Assembly (NCBI RefSeq): GCF_019084075.1
Contig: NZ_JAHREN010000003.1
Coordinates: forward strand, 1 to 64,000
Direction: 5' to 3'
Length of the DNA: 64,000 bases
Source: Siccirubricoccus sp. G192
Lineage (GTDB): Bacteria; Pseudomonadota; Alphaproteobacteria; Acetobacterales; Acetobacteraceae
The notes under the pieces were generated by a model. That model searched no databases, was not told the DNA's origin, and worked only from the letters and a program-made list of their open reading frames with translations. This document shows, piece by piece, positions 1 through 9,495 of this stretch. Within the stretch, counting starts at the first letter, position 1. Every line of letters starts with the position of its first letter. Position numbers and translations under genes: made by a program.

Positions 1-125
1 TCATTTGTCGGCAATCCGGCAACTCCGGCCTTTCGCCTCCAGACCGCAGCGCAGGAGGTCCTTCCAGAAGCCAGAACTTCGCGTGTTAAGCTATCGTGAT
101 AGGAACTTAGCGCGTAGGGGCAGGC

Positions 126-300
126 ATTGGTCGAGCGACAAGAGCGGCGGGGGGGGAACCGCCGAAGGCGGCAATTCACTTGTCCACATCGACGCGGACC
201 TGATCAAGCGGATCCAGACTACAGCCATCGACCGGGCGTCTCCGCGTCCAGCCTGGTGCAACAGGCCCTCACCAGAATTCTGAAACACGAAACACACCCG
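126..300 (+). pseudogene. ribbon-helix-helix-like remnant upstream of the DUF499 gene
   Basis: Two frames together give a short ribbon-helix-helix-like pattern: SLVHIDADLIKRIQTTAIDR, then GVSASSLVQQALTRILKHE after a one-base shift near 236, where one G seems missing. A G8 run (149-156) lies just upstream and may also disturb the frame. The pattern (strand, helix, turn, second helix starting at the ASSL segment) fits a CopG/Arc-like DNA-binding fold and could be a small regulator of the following defence locus. The start is unclear; a TTG at 126 is one option. It may be a real small gene with sequence errors, the end of a longer gene, or a decayed one. Confidence 0.35.
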
Positions 301-330
301 GCGTCCCGAACGGGCGCTTTCGAGTCCGAA

Positions 331-3300
331 GTGCAGACTGCCCGTGACCTGTGTGAACCCCACCCGAACGTCCGGCGGTCCGATCCCGAGCCGGACATTG
401 AGGCTATCGCCGAGGTCATCGAGGCTGCGGTGGGGACGCGGCCGGCTTCTTCGCGCGCAACCACATCACGGGCGGCATGCGCCAACTGTTCGAGCTCGGC
501 ATCGCCCGCCTCGACAAGCGAAGTGACCAGGCGGTCTACACGCTCACCCAGGCTATGGGCGGCGGCAAACGCACCTGATGGTCGCGTTCGGCCTTATCGC
601 GAAGTCGGCCGCCCTGCGCACCAGGGTTCTCGATGAGGCTGGCATCAACGCGCCCAACGGCTTCGGCGACGCCAAGGTAGTCGCCATCTCCGGCCGGAAC
701 CCGACGGACAACTTCATCTGGGGCGAGATAGCCCGCCAGCTCGGGCGCGAGGACACCTTCCGGAGGTTCTGGAGAACGGCGCTCGCGCGCCCGGCGAGAA
801 GGACTGGGTCGAGCTAATCGGCGACAGGCCGACGCTCATCATGCTGGACGAGCTGGCGCCCTACCTGGACTACGCTCAGACGCGCGAACTTGGCTCTGGC
901 ACCTAGCCAACGTCGTCACCTACGCCCTGGCGAACCTGTTCTCGGCCGCCATCAAGCTGCCGCGGTGCATGGTCGTTGTCTCCAATCTCTCAGCCGCCTA
1001 TCAGGGCGCTAGCAAGTCCCTCGCGCAGACGGTCGCGAACCTCAGCCAGGAGGTCCGCCGCAGCGCGAAGGAGATCACTCCCGTCGCCCTTAACTCCGGC
1101 GAGGTGTTCGACATCCTCCGGCGTCGCCTGTTCACCAAGCTTCCAGACCGCGAGGCCATCGACAAGGTGGCCGTGGCCTACGCGAAGAGCATGGACGAGG
1201 CCGTCCGCTCCCGCGTGGTGGCCAAGACGCCCGAGCAGTTCGCGGACGAAATCCACCGCTGCTACCCGTTCCATCCGAGCCTGCGCGACCTGGTCGCCAT
1301 GTTCAGGAACAATGAAGGCTTCCGGCAGACCCGCGGCCTGATGCGGATGGTCAGCCGCGTCGTACGCGACGTGTTCCGCGAGGGCAGGCCGAACAACGTC
1401 TACCTTATCGGCGTCCAGCACATGGACCTCAACGATTCCGACATGCGGAACGAGGTCCTGCCCTTGGCGAACCTGCACAACGCGGTCGCCAAGGACATCG
1501 CCGACGGCGGCCAAGCCCACGCCGAGACCGTCGACAAGGAGCTGAGCTCCGACGCGGGTACGCAGGTGGCCAACGTCCTGCTCTCCGCGTCGCTGATGCA
1601 GGGCTTCGACTCGAAAGCGGGCCTAACCAAAGAGCAGGTCATCGAGTGCCTGATCTCGCCTGGGCGCACCATCGAAGAGTTCCAGAACGCATTCGATGCG
1701 CTGCTGAAAGATGCCTGGTATCTGCACCGCGGCTCGGGCGATGTCGTCTACTTCGCCCAGCAAGAAAACATCACGAAGCGCCTGCAATCCGAGGCCGAGA
1801 AAGCACCCCAGCCCCGGATCGACCAGAACATTCAGGAGCGCTTGGCGCTCGTTTTCAAGGCGGTCTCCGGCAAGGCGTACCAGGAGGTCCTGGCGTTGCC
1901 CGAGATCGGCGCCATCGACCTCTCCGGCCCGCGCAAACTCATCGTGGTCAGCCCCGACAGCAAGCTGCCGCCCGAGACGGCCGAGAAGCTCTTCGCGGGC
2001 CTGACCCAGAAGAACAACTTCCTCGTCGTCACGGGCAGCCCGACCCACTTCGCCAGCCTGGACGGCGTCATGCGCCGCCTCTACGCGGCCGAGAAGGTTC
2101 TTCGCGACCTCCGCGCCGATGACCCGCTCCGGTCGGAGGTCGAGGATCGGCGCAACGGCGCCGAGTTCGAGTTCCTGACCACGGTCGAGCATGCCTTCAA
2201 CCGCATCTGGTATCCCGGCAGGAAGCCCGATCGGTCCATGGGGCTGCTGGAGCAGAAGTTGGAACTTCGGACGGCGAAGGGCGCCGACGGCCGCTCCTCG
2301 CTGTCGGGCGAGGCCGCCATCGAGACCGCCCTCATCAAGGCGGGCAAGTTCGAGCCGAATCCGGAAGCCAAAGCCGATGGCTTGATCACGCGCATCTCCG
2401 GCAACCCGGAGACGAACCAGGGTGGTCAGCTTTGGCCCGACGGCTCCGCCTTCAACACCATTCCCTGGTCGGACATCACGGCCCGGGCCAAGGAGAACCC
2501 CCAGTTCGTCTGGCTCCCGCCAGGCGGGCTGGAAGCCATCAAGCGCGAGGCCACCAAGACCGGGAAATGGCGTGACCGGGAGAACGGCAAGATCCAGCGG
2601 GGACCGTTCCCACCCGACATGACGCGCGTCTCCATCACCGAGGAGGGCCGCAACCATGACACCGGCGCGGTGACCCTGTCCGTGCAGGCCGTGGATGCCG
2701 GGCAGACGCCCCGCATCCACATGGCGGAGGGCACCTTTGTCAACGGAAGCAGCCCCGAGCTCAAGGAGCTCCGCTTCACGACCACGGCGCTCCGCCTCGC
2801 CTTCCTGGTGATCGACCCCAAGGGTGACCATCCGACGGGCGACGCCTATGTCTGGCGCAACAGGATCACGCTCCAGCACACCACATCGCCGAGCGCGGAT
2901 GGCCGCAAGGTGGAGCTGTTCGCCAGGCCGTCGGCGGCGGCCATCCGCTACACGACGGACGGGTCCAACCCGCGCGAAGGGACCGTCTACGAAGGTCCAT
3001 TCACCGTCACGCCCTTCATGGCGCGCGGCGGCAGCGAGGTGATGGTCCGCGCTATCGCCATCGATGGCGATCTCGAAGGGACGGAGGACTTCCGGATCTC
3101 CGTCCAGAAGGCAAAGCCGAAGGAGCCCGGTGACCCGGACTCTGTGGATACCGTCCCCACGCTTCGCGAATACGTGGACGAGACCCGTGCCGCGAACTTG
3201 ACGCTCGACATCAGGCAGACCAGCACGGAGAGCTTCTTCGCGCTGGCCGGGGCGCTGAAGGATGCGAAGGCACAGGCCGTGATCGCGCAGATGCAGGTCG

Positions 3301-3545
3301 GCTTGGGCCAGGAAGCCTTCTCTATGCGCCTCGGCAGCGACCTGCGGCTCTCCGGTGAGGGGCTGTCGAACGTCGTCGAGTCCATCCGCGTCGCCGTCGG
3401 GCAGCCGAACGCCGATGTCACCGCCCACGTGAAGGCCGTCAGCTTCCCCACTGGGCGCGATCTCATCGCCTTCGTGGAGACCCTGAAGGTGGACGTCGGC
3501 GATCCGCGCGACTGCGTGACGCAGCCGCAGACGAGGTCCACATGA
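331..3545 (+). pseudogene. DUF499-family ATPase of an anti-phage locus, 5' part frameshifted
   Basis: Large P-loop ATPase of the DUF499 family, which recurs in defence loci next to DUF3780 and DUF1156. From 969 to the stop the frame is open (858 codons). The first 640 bases hold the N-terminus in pieces: QTARDLCEPHPNV near 331, FFARNHITGGMRQLFELG near 450, a Walker A-like AMGGGK at about 555-575, LMVAFGLIAKSAALR after a missing A near 573, and a Walker B-like LIMLDELAPYLD near 837 after a missing G near 771. Another base is missing near 902. The C-terminus has a chitobiase-type segment, IRYTTDGSNPREGTVYEGPF. The stop overlaps the next ATG (ATGA). Either the gene has decayed at its 5' end or the sequence contains errors; the clean 2.6 kb that follows favours errors or very recent damage. 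The start is a guess (GTG). Confidence 0.75.
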
Positions 3546-4207
3546 TGGCCGCCGCCGTCAGGAAGGATCCGGCGCCCGGGCGGGAGCGCGCGCCCAAGGG
3601 CGACCCGACGGTCGTCGACTCCCGCAAGGCCGTCGAGGCGGCGCGCAAGAACGCGCGGAAGGCCGCCGTCGTCGGCTTCGGATGCCCAGCCGTGGACTGG
3701 CCGCACCACATCCGCGTGGTGATCCCCACCGGACGTGGCGAAGACATCCGGCTGGTCGAGGACTTCGGCATCCTGGGTCATTCGGGGGGGCGCCCCGACG
3801 AGCTGGACCGGTGCATCATTTCCCGGCCGCGCTGGAACGCGATGGCCGAGACAGCGAAGCAGGACCTGAACGCCAAGCTACGCGAGAAGGGCCTGCCGAC
3901 CAGCCGCTGGCAGACAGGCGACAACAAGGTCGAGCGCATTCTCGGCACGGAACTCCTGACTCTGGCCTGGGCTGTCGCCGCGGCCGACGAGGGCGACATG
4001 GCGGCCGTGATCGCGACCTGGGTGTCCCTCCAGTCCGCCGAGCGGCTGTGGCTGGCCGGGCGCGTGCTGGCAAACCCGAACGACCGGGTCCGGCGCGGGC
4101 TGGCCCTGCTCATGTCCGCGGGTCCGACCGCTGTCACCGAACCTTTCGCCAAGTCAGGCCCGTCCCAAAAGGGAACCGGCGGCCTGCCCCTGTTCGAGGC
4201 GCCCTGA
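3542..4207 (+). CDS. DUF3780 protein of the anti-phage locus
   Basis: Intact 221-residue soluble protein. Order and size match the DUF3780 proteins found between DUF499 and DUF1156 genes in anti-phage loci. The middle carries FGCPAVDWPHHIRVVIPTGR and a helical region rich in charged and Trp residues (SRPRWNAMAETAKQDLNAKL); no catalytic motif is recognisable. The first codon overlaps the DUF499 stop (ATGA) and two bases separate its stop from the DUF1156 ATG, so these genes are almost certainly co-transcribed and translationally coupled. The biochemical role of the family is unknown to me; a small adaptor for the ATPase or methyltransferase is a reasonable guess from context only. Confidence 0.8.
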   Translation: MMAAAVRKDPAPGRERAPKGDPTVVDSRKAVEAARKNARKAAVVGFGCPAVDWPHHIRVVIPTGRGEDIRLVEDFGILGHSGGRPDELDRCIISRPRWNAMAETAKQDLNAKLREKGLPTSRWQTGDNKVERILGTELLTLAWAVAAADEGDMAAVIATWVSLQSAERLWLAGRVLANPNDRVRRGLALLMSAGPTAVTEPFAKSGPSQKGTGGLPLFEAP

Positions 4208-4209
4208 TC

Positions 4210-7200
4210 ATGGATACCGCTGCCACCAAGGGCGGCTTGGCGCCTTTCAGCCTCAAGGACGCGCCCGCCCTCATCGAGCGGGTCTTCCCGGCCCAGAAGG
4301 TCGGCGCCGAAGCGCAGAAGGAGCGCAAGGCCGTTCAGTCGCAGACCCTCACAGCGCTGGGCTCCTACTGGAAGGGTCGGAAGCCGCTTTCTCTGGTGAG
4401 GGCTTGCGTCCTGGCATCATTGCTGCCCGCGACGGACGACCCGGAGGCTGACCTCCAGACCTTCGAGGCACTAATGCGAATGGACAGCGCTGGAGTCCTT
4501 CGCCGTTCACCCGTGCTTTCCGCCCAGGATGTTTGGGATAGCGCCGCGGTTTCGGCCGACGAAAAGCTGAGGCACATCGAGCATCCCACGACAACGGGAG
4601 GTCGCAATGATGCTTCCTCCGACGACGCCGACGCGGGCGGAGCAGCGCGCTGGATTCGACTGTCCGGCCTACCAACGCGAGAGAAGAAGCTCATCGAGAA
4701 GGAACGGCAGGAGATGAGCGCGAGAGCTCTCCTTGCGATGCCCTTCGCGGAGCAGGTAGCCCGCTGCAAGAGAGTAGAGAACGTCGAAGACCTAGGGGAC
4801 CCGAACGACCCCCTCTACGCTGGGGTTTGGATCATCATTGGCGCCAGGCTCGGCACCGCGTCGCGGAACCTACCGGACTTGGTCCGCGAGCTCGGGATCG
4901 CGCGGTACGGACATAACCCGACAGTGGGCGACCCATTCTGCGGTGGCGGGTCGATCCCGTTCGAAGCTGCTCGCATCGGCTGCAGCGCCTTCGCGAGCGA
5001 CCTGAGTCCCGTTGCAGCGATGCTCACGTGGGGGGCGTTCAACATCGTCGGTGCCAGCGCAGAACGGCGCGAGGCTATCGCCCAGGCGCAACAGCTCGCC
5101 GCACGTGCGGTTGCGAGTGAACTCGAGCAGCTGAAGGTAGAGACCAACGAGCGAGGAGACTTCCCTAAGGCGTACCTATACTGCCTTGAAGTGGTCGATC
5201 CGCAGTCAGGCTGGCGGGTCCCCCTCCTCCCCTCTCGGCTGATCAGTTCGCGTCGTCGCTGCGTGGCTCGACTCGTGCCAGACCATGCCCGGAAGCGGTT
5301 CGACATCCTCATCGAGGAAGGAGTGTCATCGCGCGAACTCGCGGCTGCCGCCACCGGAACTCTAAAGGACGGTCACCTCGTCTACCAGGTTTCCCCCATA
5401 CCAGGTGAACCCGAGCGAGAGTGGCGCATCCCGATCACGCGGCTGCGTGGCGATGGTGAAGGTGGTGACGGAGCGCAACTTGCCCGTGGAAACCGCCTAC
5501 GCGCCTGGGAGATCAGCGATATTGCTCCAAGGGAGCCAGAATGGGTTGCCGACGCACCGCCCGTGGTGCCCGGTGCACCACGTGGGGCATGGCGCGGTGG
5601 CGACATCTGGCTCGAAAGACTCTACGCAATCCAGTGGATGGACGGACGGGAGGTCCGGCAGGGCAAATCAAGGCCGAACACATTCTTTGCCGTCCCGGAT
5701 GCGAATGACCTATCCCGAGAGCACCGCGTAACGCGCTTCGTCTCGGACAACCTGGCCAATTGGCAGGCGCAAGGCTTTGTTCCCGATATGCGGATCGAGC
5801 CCGGGGAGAAAACCGACGAGCCGATACGAACGCGGGGCTGGACGTACTGGCACCACCTGTTCGCCTCTCGCCAGCTTCTGTTCCTCGCGTTGGTACAGAA
5901 ACAAGTCAAACAGCTGGACGAGCCAGCGCTTGCTCTTGGCCTGGCGCGCATGGCGGATTGGTCAACAAGGCTGTGTCGCTACGGAACTGGTGCCTCGCGA
6001 GAGTCCATAGCTCAGACCTTCTACAATCAAGCCTTGAATACCCTCTACGCATATGGGGTCCGACCATTCCACTTTGCCCAGGAGTACCTCCTCGAGCCGT
6101 TCAGCGCGTGTCCGATGGCTGGCGACGGCCGTGTAGAAATGGGGTCTGCAGCAGAAACCCCATACCGATGTGACCTTTGGATCTACGATCCACCCTACGC
6201 GGATGCGGTGGTATATCACGAAATCTCGGAGTTCTTTATCGCCTGGCTGCGACGAAACGCTCCTGCGCCCTTTGACCGTTGGACCTGGGACAGCCGACGT
6301 CCTCTGGCCATCCAGGGCAAGGGAGACAAGTTCCGCGCCGACATGGTCGCCGCCTTCCGAGCGATGGCGACTAGCATGCCAGATAACGGCCTGCAGGTCT
6401 GCATGTTCACCCACAAGGATGCGGGGGTCTGGGCGGACCTGGCGCAGATCGTGTGGGGCGCCGGGTTGCAGGTGACGGCGGCTTGGTATGTCTCGACCGA
6501 GACGACCAGCGAACTGAAGCAGGGCGGCTACGTCCAGGGCACCGTCCTCATGGTGCTGCGGAAGCGCGTCGGCGACGAGCATGGGTTCCGCAGCGACATC
6601 GTGCCGGAGGTCCGGGACCGCGTGGCGAAGCAGGTCGCCACGCTGACGGGCCTCAACCAGAAGGCCCACGGTCGCGGGCGGGACGAGAACGTCTTCAGCG
6701 ATGCCGACATCCAGATGGCAGGATACGCCGCCGCGCTGGAGGTGCTGACCGCCTATACGCATATCGACGGCACGGACATGACGCGCGAAGCCCTCCGGCC
6801 TCGCGAAGGGAAGCGCACCACCGAGGTTGGCATCGTCGAGGAGATGATCACCCTCGCCGTGCAGACCGCCAACGAGCTCATGGTCCCGGACGGCATTGCC
6901 GAGGGCATGTGGGAGCGCTTCAGCCCAGAGGAACGCTTCTACCTGAAGATGACTGCCACCGAGGCCACTTGGCCTGCCGGGCAGCTCGGCGGGAAGCTGG
7001 ACGACTACCAGAACTTCGCCCGGGTCTACCGGGCGACGGATTGGGAAGACCTCATGGCGGAGCGGTCGCCGAACAAGGCCCGCCTGAAGGGTGCCGCCGA
7101 GTTCAAGCGTGCCCTCATGACCGGCCATCCCTTTGCCGCCGGGACCATCCGCCCGACGCTCTACGCCATCGCCGAGCAGTGGCGCGCCACCGCGCAGGAC

Positions 7201-7401
7201 GAGGACCCCAGGACCTCCGGCGATCGCATCCTACATGGCCTCCGCGACCACTTCGGCCTGGAGAACTGGAGGCAGGCGAGGGACAACGTGCGGGCACTCG
7301 CCGCTTGGTTCGGCACCGTCTGGGAACGCCAGCGCGCCGAGGAGGCCGCCGCTGCCCGGGTCGTCGCGGGCCTGATCGCGTCCGAGAGGCTCGCAGGATG
7401 A
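4210..7401 (+). CDS. DUF1156-family DNA methyltransferase
   Basis: 1063-residue protein. Residues about 241-254 read DPFCGGGSIPFEAA, an SAM-binding motif I, followed by CSAFASDLSPVA; residues about 659-671 read YDPPYADAVVYHE, the DPPY catalytic motif of N6-adenine (or N4-cytosine) methyltransferases. The N-terminus resembles the DUF1156 domain that precedes such methylase domains. The likely role is to mark self DNA for the locus, as methylases do in restriction-modification, BREX and DISARM. I start it at the ATG two bases after the DUF3780 stop; the open frame extends further upstream but that part lies inside DUF3780. Its stop overlaps the next start (ATGA). No frameshift, unlike most of its neighbours. 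The modified base and target site are unknown. Confidence 0.85.
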   Translation: MDTAATKGGLAPFSLKDAPALIERVFPAQKVGAEAQKERKAVQSQTLTALGSYWKGRKPLSLVRACVLASLLPATDDPEADLQTFEALMRMDSAGVLRRSPVLSAQDVWDSAAVSADEKLRHIEHPTTTGGRNDASSDDADAGGAARWIRLSGLPTREKKLIEKERQEMSARALLAMPFAEQVARCKRVENVEDLGDPNDPLYAGVWIIIGARLGTASRNLPDLVRELGIARYGHNPTVGDPFCGGGSIPFEAARIGCSAFASDLSPVAAMLTWGAFNIVGASAERREAIAQAQQLAARAVASELEQLKVETNERGDFPKAYLYCLEVVDPQSGWRVPLLPSRLISSRRRCVARLVPDHARKRFDILIEEGVSSRELAAAATGTLKDGHLVYQVSPIPGEPEREWRIPITRLRGDGEGGDGAQLARGNRLRAWEISDIAPREPEWVADAPPVVPGAPRGAWRGGDIWLERLYAIQWMDGREVRQGKSRPNTFFAVPDANDLSREHRVTRFVSDNLANWQAQGFVPDMRIEPGEKTDEPIRTRGWTYWHHLFASRQLLFLALVQKQVKQLDEPALALGLARMADWSTRLCRYGTGASRESIAQTFYNQALNTLYAYGVRPFHFAQEYLLEPFSACPMAGDGRVEMGSAAETPYRCDLWIYDPPYADAVVYHEISEFFIAWLRRNAPAPFDRWTWDSRRPLAIQGKGDKFRADMVAAFRAMATSMPDNGLQVCMFTHKDAGVWADLAQIVWGAGLQVTAAWYVSTETTSELKQGGYVQGTVLMVLRKRVGDEHGFRSDIVPEVRDRVAKQVATLTGLNQKAHGRGRDENVFSDADIQMAGYAAALEVLTAYTHIDGTDMTREALRPREGKRTTEVGIVEEMITLAVQTANELMVPDGIAEGMWERFSPEERFYLKMTATEATWPAGQLGGKLDDYQNFARVYRATDWEDLMAERSPNKARLKGAAEFKRALMTGHPFAAGTIRPTLYAIAEQWRATAQDEDPRTSGDRILHGLRDHFGLENWRQARDNVRALAAWFGTVWERQRAEEAAAARVVAGLIASERLAG

Positions 7402-9495
7402 AGGCGAAGGAGTCCCGGCTGCTCGACTTCCTCGGCAGCTCAAAGCAGTTCGTTATCCCGATCTACCAGCGGCCCTACCGCTGGGAGGAACCGCAGTGCC
7501 GGAAGCTGTGGCAGGACGTGCTGCGCGCGGGCCGAAACCCGAACGCGGCGGCCCACTTCGTCGGGTCGGTCGTCTACATCCAGGACGGCCTCTATAACGT
7601 CACCGATCAGCCATCCCTTCTGGTCATCGATGGGCAGCAGCGCCTGACGACCTTCATGCTGATCATCGAGGCCCTGGCACGTGCCCAGGGCGAGACCGAG
7701 CTTTCGGGCGACTTCGCCGCCCGCAAGCTGCGCCACTACTATCTGAAGGACAGCGTCCAGGACGGCGAACGCGCCTATAAGATGCTGCTGTCCGCCACGG
7801 ACCGCACCACGCTGAAGGCCATCATCGACGGAAAGCTTCTCCCCGACGACCACAGCATCCGCATCAAGCAGAACTTCGAGCTGTTCCAGTCGTTGATGAA
7901 GGAGGCCGACCTCGGCGAGGTTTGCCAGGGCTTGGCGCGCATCCTGATCGTGGACATCTCGCTGGAGCGGGGACACGACAATCCGCAGCTCATCTTCGAG
8001 AGCCTGAACTCGACCGGAAAGGAGCTCGGCCAAGCCGACCTCATCCGGAACTACGTCCTGATGGGCCTCCCGCCGAAGCAGCAGACCCAGCTTTACGAGG
8101 ACCACTGGCGGCCCATGGAGGTGGCCTTTGGGCAGGAAGCCTACGCCACCCACTTCGACAGCTTCATGCGCCACTACCTGACGCTGAAGACGGGCAACAT
8201 CCCGAAGATCGAGGACGTGTACGACGTGTTCAAGACCTTCGCCCGCGAAGAGGAGGGCAAGGGCACCACCATCGGCAACCTGGTGGCCGACATCCACCGG
8301 CATGCGCGCTACTATTGCCGGATGGCTCTCGGCAAGGGCGAGCCGGACAAGGCGCTGGCGGAGGCCCTTCAGGACATCCGCGAGCTGAAGGCGGAAGTGA
8401 CGTTCCCCTTCCTGCTGGAGCTGTATGCGGACCACGCCGATGGCGTCCTGAGCCGAGACGACCTGCTCGCGGCGCTGCGCATGATCGAAGCGTATGTCTT
8501 CCGGCGCGTGGTCTGCGAGATCCCGACCAACTCGCACAACAAGACCTTCTCGACCTTCGGCAAAGCCTTGCGGAAGGACCGCTACCTCGACAGCATCCGG
8601 GCGCACTTCCTCACACTGCCGTCCTATCGGCGCTTCCCCAACGACGCCGAGTTCAGGAAGGCGATGGAGACGCGCGATCTCTACAACTTCCGGAACCGCT
8701 CGTACTGGCTCCGGCGGCTGGAGAACCATGATCGGAAGGAGAGGGTGGCGGTCGAGGAATACACGATCGAGCACATCCTCCCGCAGAACGAGAACCTGTC
8801 GGACGCCTGGAAGGATGCCCTGGGTCCGACATGGCAGTGGGTGCGCGACACCTACCTGCACACGCTCGGGAACCTGACGCTCACCGCCTACAACCCCGAA
8901 CTGAGCGACCGGGCGTTCCTCGAGAAGCGGAACATGACCGGCGGCTTCGCGGACAGCCCGCTGCGCCTCAATAAGGGCCTGGGCCAGCTACTGAACTGGG
9001 ACGAGGCGGCCATCCGGAAGCGGGCGGAACGCCTGTCCGAGATGGCGCTCACGGTGTGGCGGCCGCCAGTCCTGGATGACGCCGTACTGGCAACCTTCAA
9101 GCAGAAGAAGACCGAGCAGCAATCCTTCACCATCGCGGATCACCCGTACCTCGCCGGGGGTCCCGTGCGTGCGCTGTTCGATGCCCTTCGTGCCCAGATC
9201 CTCGCCCTCGATCCGGCCGTCGCCGAGGTGTTCCTGAAGCTCTACGCGGCCTACCGGACAGAGGAGAACTTCGTCTCCGTCGTGCCGCAGGCAGCCAGGC
9301 TGAAGCTCTACCTCAACATGCCCTTCGCGGACTTGCAGGACGCCAAGGGTGTGTGCCGGGACGTCACCAACATCAGCCACTGGGCCACGGGGGGATGTAG
9401 AGCTGGACTTCGGGAAGCTGGACGACCTCCCCTACGTCATGGGCCTGGTGCGCCAGGCGTTCGAGTGGCGCATGGACATGCCCGGGGCAGACTGA
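7398..9495 (+). CDS. DUF262/DUF1524 GmrSD-like nuclease (one frameshift near the end)
   Basis: N-terminal DUF262 motifs are clear: FVIPIYQRPYRWEEPQ (residues about 16-31) and LLVIDGQQRLTTFMLI, the ParB-like nucleotide-binding motifs of GmrS. The C-terminal third has a DUF1524 His-containing nuclease motif, EEYTIEHILPQNENL. Proteins with both domains act as modification-dependent or type IV-like restriction enzymes. At 9389-9394 a G6 run puts the last 34 codons out of frame; with five Gs the protein continues as VELDFGKLDDLPYVMGLVRQ and stops at 9493-9495, exactly overlapping the next ATG (TGATG). The corrected length is 698 residues. The fit of the corrected stop to the operon spacing supports a sequencing error. 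It may be the nuclease of the locus. Confidence 0.85.

Noticed and set aside
1623..3428. 601-codon open frame on the lower strand opposite the DUF499 gene
   Set aside because: Shadow frame. The upper-strand protein has the conserved features and codon pattern, and the operon context.
7440..8861. 473-codon open frame on the lower strand opposite the DUF262 gene
   Set aside because: Shadow of a gene with clear DUF262 and DUF1524 motifs on the upper strand.
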